DNA from: Lewinellaceae bacterium
GTDB lineage: Bacteria; Bacteroidota; Bacteroidia; Chitinophagales; Saprospiraceae
DNA: 64,000 bases
Direction of reading: 5' to 3'
Assembly (NCBI GenBank): GCA_020636215.1
Contig: JACJYG010000004.1
Location: 1,555,552 to 1,619,551, forward strand
Part shown: positions 44,878 through 53,982 of the stretch, piece by piece
How positions within the stretch are numbered: position 1 is the stretch's first letter
Layout: each line of letters begins with the position of its first letter
Notes under the pieces: model-generated
The model's database searches: none
What the model saw: the letters and a program-made list of their open reading frames with translations, nothing else
What the model was told of the DNA's origin: nothing
Translations under genes and position numbers: made by a program

Positions 44878-47247
44878 TTAAGCGAAAGTGGCCGACAGCG
44901 GCTTTTCTACGACCAGCTGATCGAGGTCCGTGGGAGGCGCCAGTTTAAGGTTGTTCGTATCCAGTCCCAGTCCCTGCAAGAGGGCATTTCGCTTGCTGTC
45001 CAGTGTAGTAATATTATTGAGCTCCCCCGCTCCGGTTGGCGCTAATCCCTTGTAGGAGGCAACCGAAGGGCAATCGAAAGCACCGGATTGCTTATCGACT
45101 TCGTACTGCAGATTTTTTTTCAGTACCCATTGGGATTGACCCGGCTTTGGCGGCTTAGCCGGCCGGATCTCGAAACCAGCCAAAGCGTTTTCGATAAACT
45201 GCGGATCGTTGACTTCTGCCTGCAGTTTATCGCCCCACATGGCGCGCGGCATGCGCTTGAGCACCGGAGTGAAGGCGAAATCAGCATTAACATTCTCTCC
45301 ATCCCGCTTAATGGTGACGGTCAGGCTACTGGTGTCCACCTTCGCGACGTCCATCGGGGCAAGGCCAAAATCGGTTGTAGGAGTGGCGTTCTGCGCCTTC
45401 GCTTCCTCGCTCAATGGCAAAATGATCTGATGCCCGGAATCCGCGAAGTACAGTTGGCCATTCTTAATCTCGGTATTCTTGAGCCCCAGCTCGTAGGTTT
45501 TTACCGGCACCTGCGTGTTGACCGTCAGGGTGGCGTTTTTAGGGTTGAGAATGTACCGTTTGCCTTTAGAGGCGCCCAGCGTCTCCTCCTTGACCAGCCC
45601 GTTTGTGACATTGGCCGTCAACACCTTGCTGTCATCCGGCAGGAAGGAGGATTTAAAGGCTTCCCATTGGAGCGGCTTGGGCTTACCCGGGCCATGGCCG
45701 AAGGAGATGGTGAAGGAAACGATGTAGTAATGGATGGTGGCCTTGCCCGAGAAGTCCGGCCCCCAGATGTGCACGTCGGCGCCGAGCCCGAAGGTGATGG
45801 TGCGCGTGCCGAACGCCCAAAAGGTGAAGGAAACGCCAATTTCCTCGTATATGCGAGCGTCGTAGAAATAGGGCTGCCAGGATACGATGAAGTTGGCTCC
45901 GACCCTAAACCATGCCCTGATCGGCCCCATGTGGAAGAGCGCCTCCAGGTTGCCGCCCGCCATAAGCGCATGTGCGGTCAGTGCGAAGTACAAGCCCCCT
46001 TTGATGGAGAATACATCGCTCACCATCCAGTTGAAGCCCAGGCGGGGCACTACTGGATAGTGTTTGGGCACGACAAACCGGGGGTGGTACCCGCCCAGGG
46101 TGACCACAAAGTCCCCCGCATGTTGCCCGCTGAACCAAACGTAGAAGGCAAAACCGCCGGTGAGGTGGCAGGCGCGGGCAAAGAGGTAGGAGTTGCTGGT
46201 CAGTTGGGCCTCGATGCTCAGAATGCCCTGGTCTGGGTTTAAGACGGCCCGAAGCGCCAGTTGTGCTTCCGCGATCGGAGGGACGACCTGGCCTGCCTCC
46301 GGTGTGGGAATAGCCAGCGTGGACAACCCCAGCACATCCACTTCGAAATGCTGCCCAAAGCTCACCGCTGCCAGCGCAAAGGAGTCGAGCATCTCAAAGG
46401 ACGTAAAGCGGATGCCCGCCGCCAGGAAGTATTCTTTGGGTTTTGGATAAATGTAGGTGCGCAGCTTGGTTAGTTCTTTTTGCAGCGTCGCCCGCCGGGC
46501 GGCTGCAGGATCGAGCGGCGTTTGCGTAGCCGTGCCTGCTGAAGGGGTGGAACCCGCTCCGCCGACGGCTTCATTGACCAGGGGAAACTGGCTTACCTGG
46601 TCAATGGGCGGCACTTTGATGGCGCGGTTGTAGCCAAACCCGGCCGCCAGGCCGGTCACGAAGAAGAAGGCCGGCCCGCCCAGCGGGAAATCCAGCACAG
46701 CGTACAGGAACAGCGAATCATACCCGTTTACCTTGGCATAGGAGCCAATGGCCATGAGGCTGAACATTTCCATCTTCAGAATGGCCATGCCGTCATACTC
46801 GTCATAAGTGCCATTGCTGTCAGTCACCGTGGAGCGCAAAAACGACCCGCCGATCTCCACCGGCCCCTCGCTGTAGTCCAGCCCCAGGCCGTTGAGGCTG
46901 AATTTCGGGTCGAATGTATTGATCGGGTTGCCGACGCCCAGCCCATCCAGGGAAAGGGTGAGCCCGGCGAGGGTGAGGCTGGCGTCGAGGTAGCCCCAGA
47001 TCATTTTATCCTTGTACTTGAAGCCGATGCGGTTGAACTGCACCGGGCCGACGGCCTGCTGGATGTCGATCCAGGTGGCGTCTCCGCCGCTGGGCGGGGG
47101 GGATGAAGTTCCTGGGGTTGATGAAGTTCCTGGGGTTGTTGGGGTTGATGGGGTTCCTGTATTTCCTGGGGTTGATGGAGTTCCTGTAGTTCCTGAGGTT
47201 GTTGAGGTTCCTGGGGTTTTTGAGGTGCTGCGGGGGCCGGCCGGCAT
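44878..47247 (-). CDS. DUF6603 protein, C-terminal part
   Basis: 789-aa frame. It opens with a Thr/Pro/Gly/Ser tandem linker (TSTTSGTTGTPSTPGNTGTP, residues ~10-55). The DUF6603 domain (~75-560) is dominated by beta-strands (FNRIGFKYKDKMIWGYLDAS, FHMGPIRAWFRVGANFIVSW, FGTRTITFGLGADVHIWGPD). A C-terminal beta-rich domain follows. No signal peptide is in this piece because it is the continuation of the frame at 47006-48886. A one-base indel near 47262-47275 joins them as ILLKF-TPLQLNMPAGPRS. DUF6603 has no known function; its repeating strands suggest a barrel or solenoid. Confidence 0.8.
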   Translation of the reverse strand: MPAGPRSTSKTPGTSTTSGTTGTPSTPGNTGTPSTPTTPGTSSTPGTSSPPPSGGDATWIDIQQAVGPVQFNRIGFKYKDKMIWGYLDASLTLAGLTLSLDGLGVGNPINTFDPKFSLNGLGLDYSEGPVEIGGSFLRSTVTDSNGTYDEYDGMAILKMEMFSLMAIGSYAKVNGYDSLFLYAVLDFPLGGPAFFFVTGLAAGFGYNRAIKVPPIDQVSQFPLVNEAVGGAGSTPSAGTATQTPLDPAAARRATLQKELTKLRTYIYPKPKEYFLAAGIRFTSFEMLDSFALAAVSFGQHFEVDVLGLSTLAIPTPEAGQVVPPIAEAQLALRAVLNPDQGILSIEAQLTSNSYLFARACHLTGGFAFYVWFSGQHAGDFVVTLGGYHPRFVVPKHYPVVPRLGFNWMVSDVFSIKGGLYFALTAHALMAGGNLEALFHMGPIRAWFRVGANFIVSWQPYFYDARIYEEIGVSFTFWAFGTRTITFGLGADVHIWGPDFSGKATIHYYIVSFTISFGHGPGKPKPLQWEAFKSSFLPDDSKVLTANVTNGLVKEETLGASKGKRYILNPKNATLTVNTQVPVKTYELGLKNTEIKNGQLYFADSGHQIILPLSEEAKAQNATPTTDFGLAPMDVAKVDTSSLTVTIKRDGENVNADFAFTPVLKRMPRAMWGDKLQAEVNDPQFIENALAGFEIRPAKPPKPGQSQWVLKKNLQYEVDKQSGAFDCPSVASYKGLAPTGAGELNNITTLDSKRNALLQGLGLDTNNLKLAPPTDLDQLVVEKPLSATFA

Positions 47248-48886
47248 ATTCAGCTGCAGTGGGGTGAAATTTTAGCAGGATAGTGGTATTAAAGCCCAGC
47301 CCTTTATCCAGACCGATAGCCGCATTGGGAGGAGCGGCCGGGCTGCCGCCCGCAGCCGGGTCGGTGCTGATGCCATCCAGGGGTTGACTGGGAAAAGGGG
47401 CCGGCAGGAAGGAAGACTTGTTGAGTTCCTGAACTTCCCTTTCGTTTAGGTTGTCGCCGGCGTAGAGGAACTGGATGTCCTTGACCCGGAAATCGGCATC
47501 GCCTAGCAGCTTGCCTACCAGGGGCAGGCCTTTCAGGTCTACTTTGAGGTCGAGGTCCAGCCCGATCAGCGATTTAGAAACGGGGGTGGAGCTACCGGGA
47601 GGGGTGTCTTTTACCCTCGCGATCAGGGCGTATTTGGGGCTGATGATGATGGAGGGAATGAATGCTTCCACCGCATCGTTATCGATGATGCTGCCCGCCA
47701 GGTCTTTCAGGCCTATATCGACATTATTGGCTTTGGCGATCAGCAGGTCGGTTGTGATGTTGTTCTCCTCCAGCATGTCGAGGTCCAGGTCGAATTCCTT
47801 GCCGGAGATGAGCATCTTTCCGGTAATGACGACGTGGTAGGTCTCCGTACTCTTTTTGGGCAGGACCTTACCTTTTTCGTCTTTGGCTGGTGCTGATTTA
47901 GTCAGCTTGATATCCAGTGTCAGGTCCAGTTTCTGGCCGTTTTTGGGGTACTTAAACTCAATAGAGAACTCGAAATCCGTTTCCGTTCCATTGCTAAAGG
48001 AAAGCTCCATATAGTTGATGTAGAGCTCCTTGATCTGCTCGGGCAGAGATACGGTTGTATTCAGCTCTTTGGAGATGGAAGTGATGAGCTGCCCGATCGG
48101 GATATTCGATGCCCGCCCCAGGAAGTTCCAGCTCGATGTTTTGCTTGCTCCGGCGCTTGAGGAGCCATAGCTGGCGCTCAACTCCAGCGGGATGGTATCC
48201 AGTTCCATGCTGGCCGACAGGCCGAGATTCAGATTGCCCGCACCACCCGCTACGTGGAACTGAAAATCCTCCAGGGTGAACCGGTGAATTGTCCAGGGGC
48301 CTGCCAGGTCGATACCCGCGTAAAACTGGCTGGTGCGGATATTGTATTCCACCCGCAAGTCTTCTATGGTGAGGTCGGGAATATCGTTGGTGGAAATGTT
48401 CATCCCCAGGTCAGGGAGGACTGTGACTGTTCGCAGGGAAGGCCCCTGTGAATTAAGGGACAGGTACAGTTGGCCGCTGGGGTAGGCGCCGCCGCAGGAC
48501 AGCTCGATGTCTTTGCCCAGCAGGGCGGAAGCGCTGATAGCCGCCATGACCGCCTTCATGCCCGTGGGCGTGGGGTCATAGATCTGGAAGTCAAACCGCA
48601 GGTCTTTGAGGGTTAGTTTGTTGTCAAACAGCTCCCAGTTCTCCAGTTCGAGATCGAATTCGATGCTTTTGAGTTGTTTGGATGCTTTGGAAAACTGCAG
48701 AATGAGGTCCAGCTCTGCACTTTGTTCCTTGGCTGCTGGCAATTGGACACCGGAAGGCAGGGCATTACTGGCAAAGGGGATTTTTTTACTGTCTTTCAAT
48801 TTGCCTATGGCCCTGATGATATCCCCATCCAGCGGATAGTCCACTTCCAGGGAGAGCTCCAGCTGGTTGCCATCGCCGATGTCCAT
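47006..48886 (-). CDS. DUF6603 protein, N-terminal/central part
   Basis: 626-aa frame of the same protein, genuine from its upstream end to about residue 540 (ILLKFHP). After that it reads a shadow of the T/P/G/S linker (NPRNLNNLRNYRNSINPRKY). It consists of repeated beta hairpins with alternating hydrophobic strands (LDLTLDIKLTKSA, FDLDLDMLEENNITTDLLI, FRVKDIQFLYAGD), like a long beta-helix or barrel. The open frame extends upstream beyond the 48886 start to about 49070 (FVPGFPVLRLELPLATT), so the start given here is not the real one. Confidence 0.65.
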   Translation of the reverse strand: MDIGDGNQLELSLEVDYPLDGDIIRAIGKLKDSKKIPFASNALPSGVQLPAAKEQSAELDLILQFSKASKQLKSIEFDLELENWELFDNKLTLKDLRFDFQIYDPTPTGMKAVMAAISASALLGKDIELSCGGAYPSGQLYLSLNSQGPSLRTVTVLPDLGMNISTNDIPDLTIEDLRVEYNIRTSQFYAGIDLAGPWTIHRFTLEDFQFHVAGGAGNLNLGLSASMELDTIPLELSASYGSSSAGASKTSSWNFLGRASNIPIGQLITSISKELNTTVSLPEQIKELYINYMELSFSNGTETDFEFSIEFKYPKNGQKLDLTLDIKLTKSAPAKDEKGKVLPKKSTETYHVVITGKMLISGKEFDLDLDMLEENNITTDLLIAKANNVDIGLKDLAGSIIDNDAVEAFIPSIIISPKYALIARVKDTPPGSSTPVSKSLIGLDLDLKVDLKGLPLVGKLLGDADFRVKDIQFLYAGDNLNEREVQELNKSSFLPAPFPSQPLDGISTDPAAGGSPAAPPNAAIGLDKGLGFNTTILLKFHPTAAEYAGRPPQHLKNPRNLNNLRNYRNSINPRKYRNPINPNNPRNFINPRNFIPPAQRRRRHLDRHPAGRRPGAVQPHRLQVQG

Positions 48887-49735
48887 TTTAACGTCCCCCT
48901 TCAGGCCGATGAAGGAATTGCCGGGTTGGAAATAGAGGGGGGAAGAAAGGACTAAATCGAGCTCCCCGCTGGCTGTAGTGCCGAATAAGTTACTGGTTGT
49001 TGCCAGGGGCAGTTCGAGGCGCAGTACCGGAAAGCCCGGTACGAAGGTTTGTGCCTGGCCGTAGCCTTTTGTTGTTCAGCCAGGCTTTTGGTGGGATGGT
49101 AAACTTCTGCCCGGATGATGGTTTGCTGAAGCTTTTGGTTGAGCTTTTAATAGCATTATCAATCGCATCCGGCATTTTCGGGAAATTTCCCCAGAGATAA
49201 AGGCTGGATTGCTTCCGAGATCGTCCAGTTCCCCAAGTAGATTGGCTTCTCCGGTTCCTGCCAGTTGCTCCAGAAAGAAAGCTGGGTAAGCGCAGCGGTG
49301 ATCGCAGCCTTGTCTGCCGGCGTGTTAGCACCGATATACACCCATAGGGGTTGCTCAGGCTAACATTACAAAGCAGAAAATTACTGGCGCTGTTGGTAGT
49401 TGGGCTCGCTGGCTTGTCCGTCCTTCCTGGCAGCGGCATGCCCTGCATACCGGGAAAACACTGGTAAAGTTCCAGCTCCCTGGGGCTGAAAACAGGCGAT
49501 GAACCAGTTGGCGTCTTTTGGGAGGTAGAGTTGAGCCTTGCAAGCTAAGTGGTCAAACAAGGTTCACTGCCCTCCACCGTCCGGCTACCATCGGCTGCAG
49601 TAGCCTCTGGCTGGCTGGCGCTCAATTTCAGATCCCGACCCTCAAAAAGGCTTCGAGCTCGTCAACGATCTGCTTGCTGCGGCGGGCAACTAGTGACGGC
49701 GGGGTCCTGAACAAAGAATAGGATTTTGCATTTCC
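48887..49735 (-). pseudogene. Frameshifted 5' end of the DUF6603 gene
   Basis: Short frame pieces continue the protein: KQIVDELEAF (about 49670), LACKAQLYLPKDANWFIACF (about 49540), YIGANTPADKAAITAALTQL then SFWSNWQEPEKPIYLGNW (49340-49220), KMPDAIDNAIKSSTKSFSKP (about 49150), and TFVPGFPVLRLELPLATT leading into the main frame. At least four frame changes occur in ~650 bp. The start codon could not be fixed. Total protein ~1,500-1,600 aa. Confidence 0.5.
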
Positions 49736-49779
49736 CGGTTTTATGGATGATACAGTTCGGTGAAGCCACCTGAAAAGTT

Positions 49780-51908
49780 TTATGGATTTGCCGGCGCGGG
49801 CTGGTTTTGCATCAGGGTTTCAAATTGCTTTTTCCAATATAATAGGAGGGACTTATTTCCGAAGGAATATTCTCCTTCGCCAGGGCGAGGAACTTAGCTT
49901 TCAGGGCATTGAAAACCAACTCATTATCCTGGCTCTGCTTAGCGTCAGCGGTATTCTTTTCTGCTGTATTTGCTTTAGTTTTTCTACTTGAAAGTTTATA
50001 TCCCGTGTCAGGATTTGTCGTAACAATCGACCTCTGGCTCATTGGCACAAAAGATCCTTCAGGGATTGGATGATCTTTGCCTGGTCTTGCTGCGGTAGTT
50101 TTTCATTGAGTTCCTTTAGGCGGTCTTCCAGATACTTTTTGCATTTTTTGATTCTCGGTAGTCAGGGGGCAATGGTATACTGCAGTTCTGTAGCGGTATG
50201 CGCCATCATAAATAGATGGATGAACCAGCCCCAGTTGAGCGGAATGTAATACCAGCCTTTAAGGAAGTTGATCAGTGCCAGGAATTGGGCATGGCTTTGA
50301 ATGAGCAGGGCAGTATTCAGTCACACCAGTCGGCAAATGCCTTTGGTAGGAAAAAGGCTACCGGATACTCGATGTCATTGACGCCGGTAGCCCACCTTCA
50401 TCGCTGTGAAAGGCAACAAGTAGTTGGTCTTAGGGTATTTCGTGTCGACAAAGGTGTTCAGGGAACCTACGGCAAGTGTAACCGCTTCATTGACATTACC
50501 CTTTAAGCTGCTTTCCAGGTTGCCAATAGATTCAAAACCAGGAATGAATTCCATGTAAACGTTTCTGGACGCTCTGATTTCCAGTGAAAATTTCTTCCGC
50601 ACTGGCAACAGGTAGTACCGCTCGTTAAGGGCAGTTCCTCATAATTTATATATTCTACATTGCGGGCGATCCGGGGTCATTCACCAAGCCCTCTTCTGAT
50701 ATTCTGACCAGTTCCTGAAACCCTCCTGCCGGAATATCGGTATACGGCAAAAGGTCGTAATCGCCAGATACTGCATTCTTATAATGATCGGGAGAGGTAG
50801 CCTCATAAGGAGGATTGGGGTTCATAATGCCATCGATCGTACGCCATTCGTTGAATCCTGCGGGGCGGTTGATTTGAAACTCGCTTGATAGTTTTTGGCT
50901 GAGTTGAGCCAGCGCGCCCGTGTCTAATTGTACCGTGTTGTCTGGTTCGGGTTCGGCAACCAATTTTGAAAAGCCAATGCCTACCGCAGGTTTGATCACT
51001 GCTCCAGTGGTTTTGTCTTTCTTTAGCCCTGCATTGGCATAGTCTGTTGGCAGGTACTCTTTTTCCGTATAATTTGGCGGTTTTGCGTCGTCTGGAATCC
51101 GGGTGTACACTTTACCGTAGTAGAGGCTCCAAAGTTGGGTTGTTTTATCCTGTTTCATGAGGAACTCCATGACCACAGTGGCTTTGGAGTGGTCCCTTAC
51201 CCCGGTTGCTTTATCGGGCGCCGCATTGGTATCCAGGCCATAAACCGTATCCGCTCCAATTGCATTGGCCAGCAATGGTTTTTTCAGAAAGGCCGTCTTT
51301 TTTCGAGCCGCTGTGATCTTTAATGGAACGAAGGCCCGGGCTACAAAATCCGTATCCGTATCATTCATGCCGAACTTGGCAACCAGGTATTTTTTCTTGT
51401 AATCATAGTGGCTGGTCAAGTTGGATTCAATACCGAAAGTACCATTTTTATTGAAAGCCGGGTGGCGGCACAGAAAGCCCGACATAGGTACAGTTGCACG
51501 ACTTGGCTTTGATGAAGTAGCCCTTCAGGTCGTGGCGCTCCTCGATCAGTTGAGTCGTTGCACCTCCGGGCACCCGGGTAGATACCACACCATTTAAGTT
51601 ATCCGCCACGCCTTTAAAGCAAGCCCGCATTTTATCGGGAAACCCTTGTGCCAAAAAATCCTTTTGCTGGATGGATTCAGCGTACACTTTTTAAAGTGGC
51701 TATTATTGGGATCAGAAGGATAGCTTCGATTCAGAATACTTTCGGCAGTATTAATCTTTTTCAGGATCAGACCCCACCTGGAAATAATATCATCATTATC
51801 ATTATAAATATCAGACAGGTATTTAATCTCAGTATTTTTAACATTGCTGCCCCAGGGGCGTCCGGTGGGCGGGGTGAAATTTACAACTCTCACAGGTGGT
51901 AATGGCAT
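49780..51908 (-). pseudogene. ~700-aa cluster protein, frameshifted (whole locus)
   Basis: The ATG at 51908 opens MPLPPVRVVNFTPPTGRPWG, an exact-looking N-terminus with no signal peptide. Frames then change near 51690 (to YAESIQQKDFLAQGFPDKM), near 51480 (to FLCRHPAFNKNGTFGIESNL), near 50650, near 50370 and near 49830. The last piece ends QNQPAPANP at a TAA ending at 49780. Fold and function are unrecognised. Frames of ordinary composition continue across each break, again consistent with one-base errors. A hairpin at 51948-51979 precedes it. Confidence 0.5.
50655..51485 (-). CDS. Central fragment of the ~700-aa cluster protein
   Basis: 276-aa frame, real from about FLCRHPAFNKNG onward. It contains YKKKYLVAKFGMNDTDTDFV, VVMEFLMKQDKTTQLWSLYY and GGFQELVRISEEGLVNDPGS. 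It has a soluble alpha/beta appearance with no signal or membrane segment. No domain recognised. The apparent start at 51485 is created by the frame change, not a true initiation site. Confidence 0.5.
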   Translation of the reverse strand: MSGFLCRHPAFNKNGTFGIESNLTSHYDYKKKYLVAKFGMNDTDTDFVARAFVPLKITAARKKTAFLKKPLLANAIGADTVYGLDTNAAPDKATGVRDHSKATVVMEFLMKQDKTTQLWSLYYGKVYTRIPDDAKPPNYTEKEYLPTDYANAGLKKDKTTGAVIKPAVGIGFSKLVAEPEPDNTVQLDTGALAQLSQKLSSEFQINRPAGFNEWRTIDGIMNPNPPYEATSPDHYKNAVSGDYDLLPYTDIPAGGFQELVRISEEGLVNDPGSPAM

Positions 51909-51947
51909 AACAAAAAGAATTAAAAGTTAAAAAAAAGCCTATATCTG

Positions 51948-51979
51948 CCGGGGCGGCTTTTTGTTTTGGGCCGCCCCGG
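51948..51979 (-). terminator. GC-rich hairpin after the ricin-like gene
   Basis: CCGGGGCGGC (51948-51957) and GCCGCCCCGG (51970-51979) form a perfect 10-bp stem, 15 bp past the ricin-like gene's stop. The minus strand has a T-run about 10 nt further on. It could terminate the upstream genes or attenuate the rest of the cluster. Confidence 0.55.
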
Positions 51980-51993
51980 GCTTATTTTCTCCC

Positions 51994-53415
51994 TTACCTG
52001 GCCTCCACCATTTCCTTCCGGAAGAAAATGGCGTTGACCGCAACACTATTGACGTCCTGATCCGCATAGATCATGACCTCGAGCTGGAGATTAGTATTAC
52101 CGTTATCTATGATCCTCATAGTGAATCGGCCCTTATTATCATCGCGTGCATCGTACTCGGAAATATCGTATCCGGCCACAATCCCGATGTAGTCATTCTT
52201 TGGAATGCCGGTATCCACCAGGCAATACTTACTATTCCAGTTGTTGCTTTGGGGTTTTGGGTTACCGTAAATGGTTTTGGAGATGATCGGCGCCGCGTTC
52301 TTGACCGTCATCCGGCCGTTCACATTCAGGTTGCCGTTGGTTTGGGAATTGCCACTTACAGTGAGGCTTTGACGCACCTCTGTATTGCCATTGATGGTGG
52401 CGCCGCCGCCGATAGTCGCCCCACCTCCGATGGTGGCGGCTCCTCTTGTAGCAATATTTCCGGTGTTGCTTTCTATCGTCAGGTTATTGGCAGAGCCATT
52501 GGTGAAGGCGACAGAAGTACCGCTTTCTGCGTTTATGGCCAGAGCATTGGGGGTTTCGCTGATCTGGTATTTTTCATCGGAACCCAGCTTGATGAGGCTG
52601 GCATCATTTTTTCCGCTTTTACTTGGTTCGATAAATAAGAATTTTTGATTCGGCTGGTTATTCTTTTCTTGTAGGGTCATTTCTATCGTGCTACCATAAG
52701 TTGTATTAGCTATTGTTAATACTTTGCCTGGCTCTTGTTTACTCTCTATGTAATAGCTGCCATTTTCAGCGGCAATAAGTTTGAATTGTTGTGAGGCAAG
52801 TCCGTTTTGTTGGTTCTGCTGATCCATGATATTATTGGAAAAGCGAGCTACTAAACCACTATTTACATTTTGGATCCAATAATAGCCATTGTCACCGGGA
52901 AGAAGTTTCCACTGTTGCTGCTTATTATTCCCGAAGGCATTATTGACTAAGTTGATTCTACCTCCCGGGTCCTTAGAAAAATTGTAGACGTCCCATACCA
53001 TTCCGTTTCCAGCCTGTACGTAATAGATCTGGTTGGAAGTGGGCGGAAAGAATCGCTCTTTGACCCAGAGATCGCCATTGACCGCCAAAGAGGGACTGCC
53101 ATTTTCACTTGTGAAGGAGGCTACCTCCATCCCATTAGCATACACTCCCACCTGCCCATCCTTCCGGCTGGAGATACCTGTGCTGCCGTCACCGTTGTTG
53201 AAGGAATAGCCGGTGTTGTTGTCTTTTCCGGGTTGCAGGGCGCCGCCCTCTGCCCGCATGCCGCCTTTGATGTTAAGTGTAGCGGCGTTGGTTTGGTTGG
53301 TGCCGATGCCGACTTTGTTATCTCGTATAGATAATGGGGATTTCTGAATATTACCAAAGGAGGAATTCAATTCATTATATTCACCGGGGATGTTGAGTTG
53401 GGTTGTAGAAAACAA
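51994..53415 (-). CDS. Ricin-type lectin / fibre-like protein
   Basis: 473-aa frame. The start is uncertain: 53415 is a TTG and the frame stays open upstream (TAGLPAQS). The N-terminal part has the NKVGIGTNQTNAATLNIKGG pattern of tail-fibre and autotransporter stalk repeats. A ricin-type beta-trefoil follows (~130-260: GGRINLVNNAFGNNKQQQWK, LPGDNGYYWIQNVNSGLVAR, NGSYYIESKQEPGKVLTIAN). A hexapeptide-like stalk (GAATIGGGATIGGGATINGN) precedes a C-terminal beta domain (RFTMRIIDNGNTNLQLEVMI). It probably binds glycans outside the cell. Centre of the minus-strand cluster. Confidence 0.7.
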   Translation of the reverse strand: MFSTTQLNIPGEYNELNSSFGNIQKSPLSIRDNKVGIGTNQTNAATLNIKGGMRAEGGALQPGKDNNTGYSFNNGDGSTGISSRKDGQVGVYANGMEVASFTSENGSPSLAVNGDLWVKERFFPPTSNQIYYVQAGNGMVWDVYNFSKDPGGRINLVNNAFGNNKQQQWKLLPGDNGYYWIQNVNSGLVARFSNNIMDQQNQQNGLASQQFKLIAAENGSYYIESKQEPGKVLTIANTTYGSTIEMTLQEKNNQPNQKFLFIEPSKSGKNDASLIKLGSDEKYQISETPNALAINAESGTSVAFTNGSANNLTIESNTGNIATRGAATIGGGATIGGGATINGNTEVRQSLTVSGNSQTNGNLNVNGRMTVKNAAPIISKTIYGNPKPQSNNWNSKYCLVDTGIPKNDYIGIVAGYDISEYDARDDNKGRFTMRIIDNGNTNLQLEVMIYADQDVNSVAVNAIFFRKEMVEAR

Positions 53416-53465
53416 AGACTGTGCCGGTAATCCGGCAGTTTGGTAAGCAAACCAGATATGGCAAC

Positions 53466-53921
53466 TTAACGAATTAGTGGTTTTATTAAAATATCTTCTT
53501 TTGCCTCGATAGTGTATGACCTGTAAGTAGCGTCGATTAATTGATCATCGTTGCTGCAATCCCATCTGCTGTCAACCTTTTATCTTCATCAAAATAAGTA
53601 TGAACCGTTACCTGGCTGTACCAGTCAGAAGTAGTAAGCGCCAGGTAGTTTGGGTTCCTCATTGTTCTTACCAGGATCAATGATAAACCGGATCAGGATA
53701 GATTCTCCTTTCTTGATGGTATAACTGTTATCATTGGCTCTCAAGTACTATTATTGTTGTAGTTGTAAATGCCGATATTGATGGTGTTCGGAGTTTTTCC
53801 GTCATTGACTAGTGGCGCCATCTAAAACATGGTCGTTAAAGGAGGTAGAAAGTGATTGCTGGCTCCAAATGGAAACGGAGGTTAGCAGGGTAAAGACGGT
53901 GGCAATGGTGTATTTGAACAT
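53466..53921 (-). pseudogene. Small secreted protein of the cluster, frameshifted
   Basis: The ATG at 53921 gives a good signal peptide (MFKYTIATVFTLLTSVSIWS). Frames then change about three times: FNDHVLDGATS, then PNTINIGIYNYNNN, then NSYTIKKGESILIRFIIDPG, then SDWYSQVTVHTYFDEDKRLT, then YRSYTIEAKEDILIKPLIR and TAA (53466-53468). The reconstructed length is ~150 aa, beta-rich and possibly Ig- or jelly-roll-like. It is the only cluster gene with a clear signal peptide. Confidence 0.5.
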
Positions 53922-53982
53922 GGCATCAGGTTTTACTAATTTATTAATCATTGACTGTTTTGGTTTAGTGCTTGGTTGGTTT

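Noticed and set aside
47006..47280. Programmed frameshift or alternative linker in the DUF6603 gene
   Set aside because: One base in a homopolymer-rich context restores a single frame, and similar breaks are common nearby; read error is simpler.
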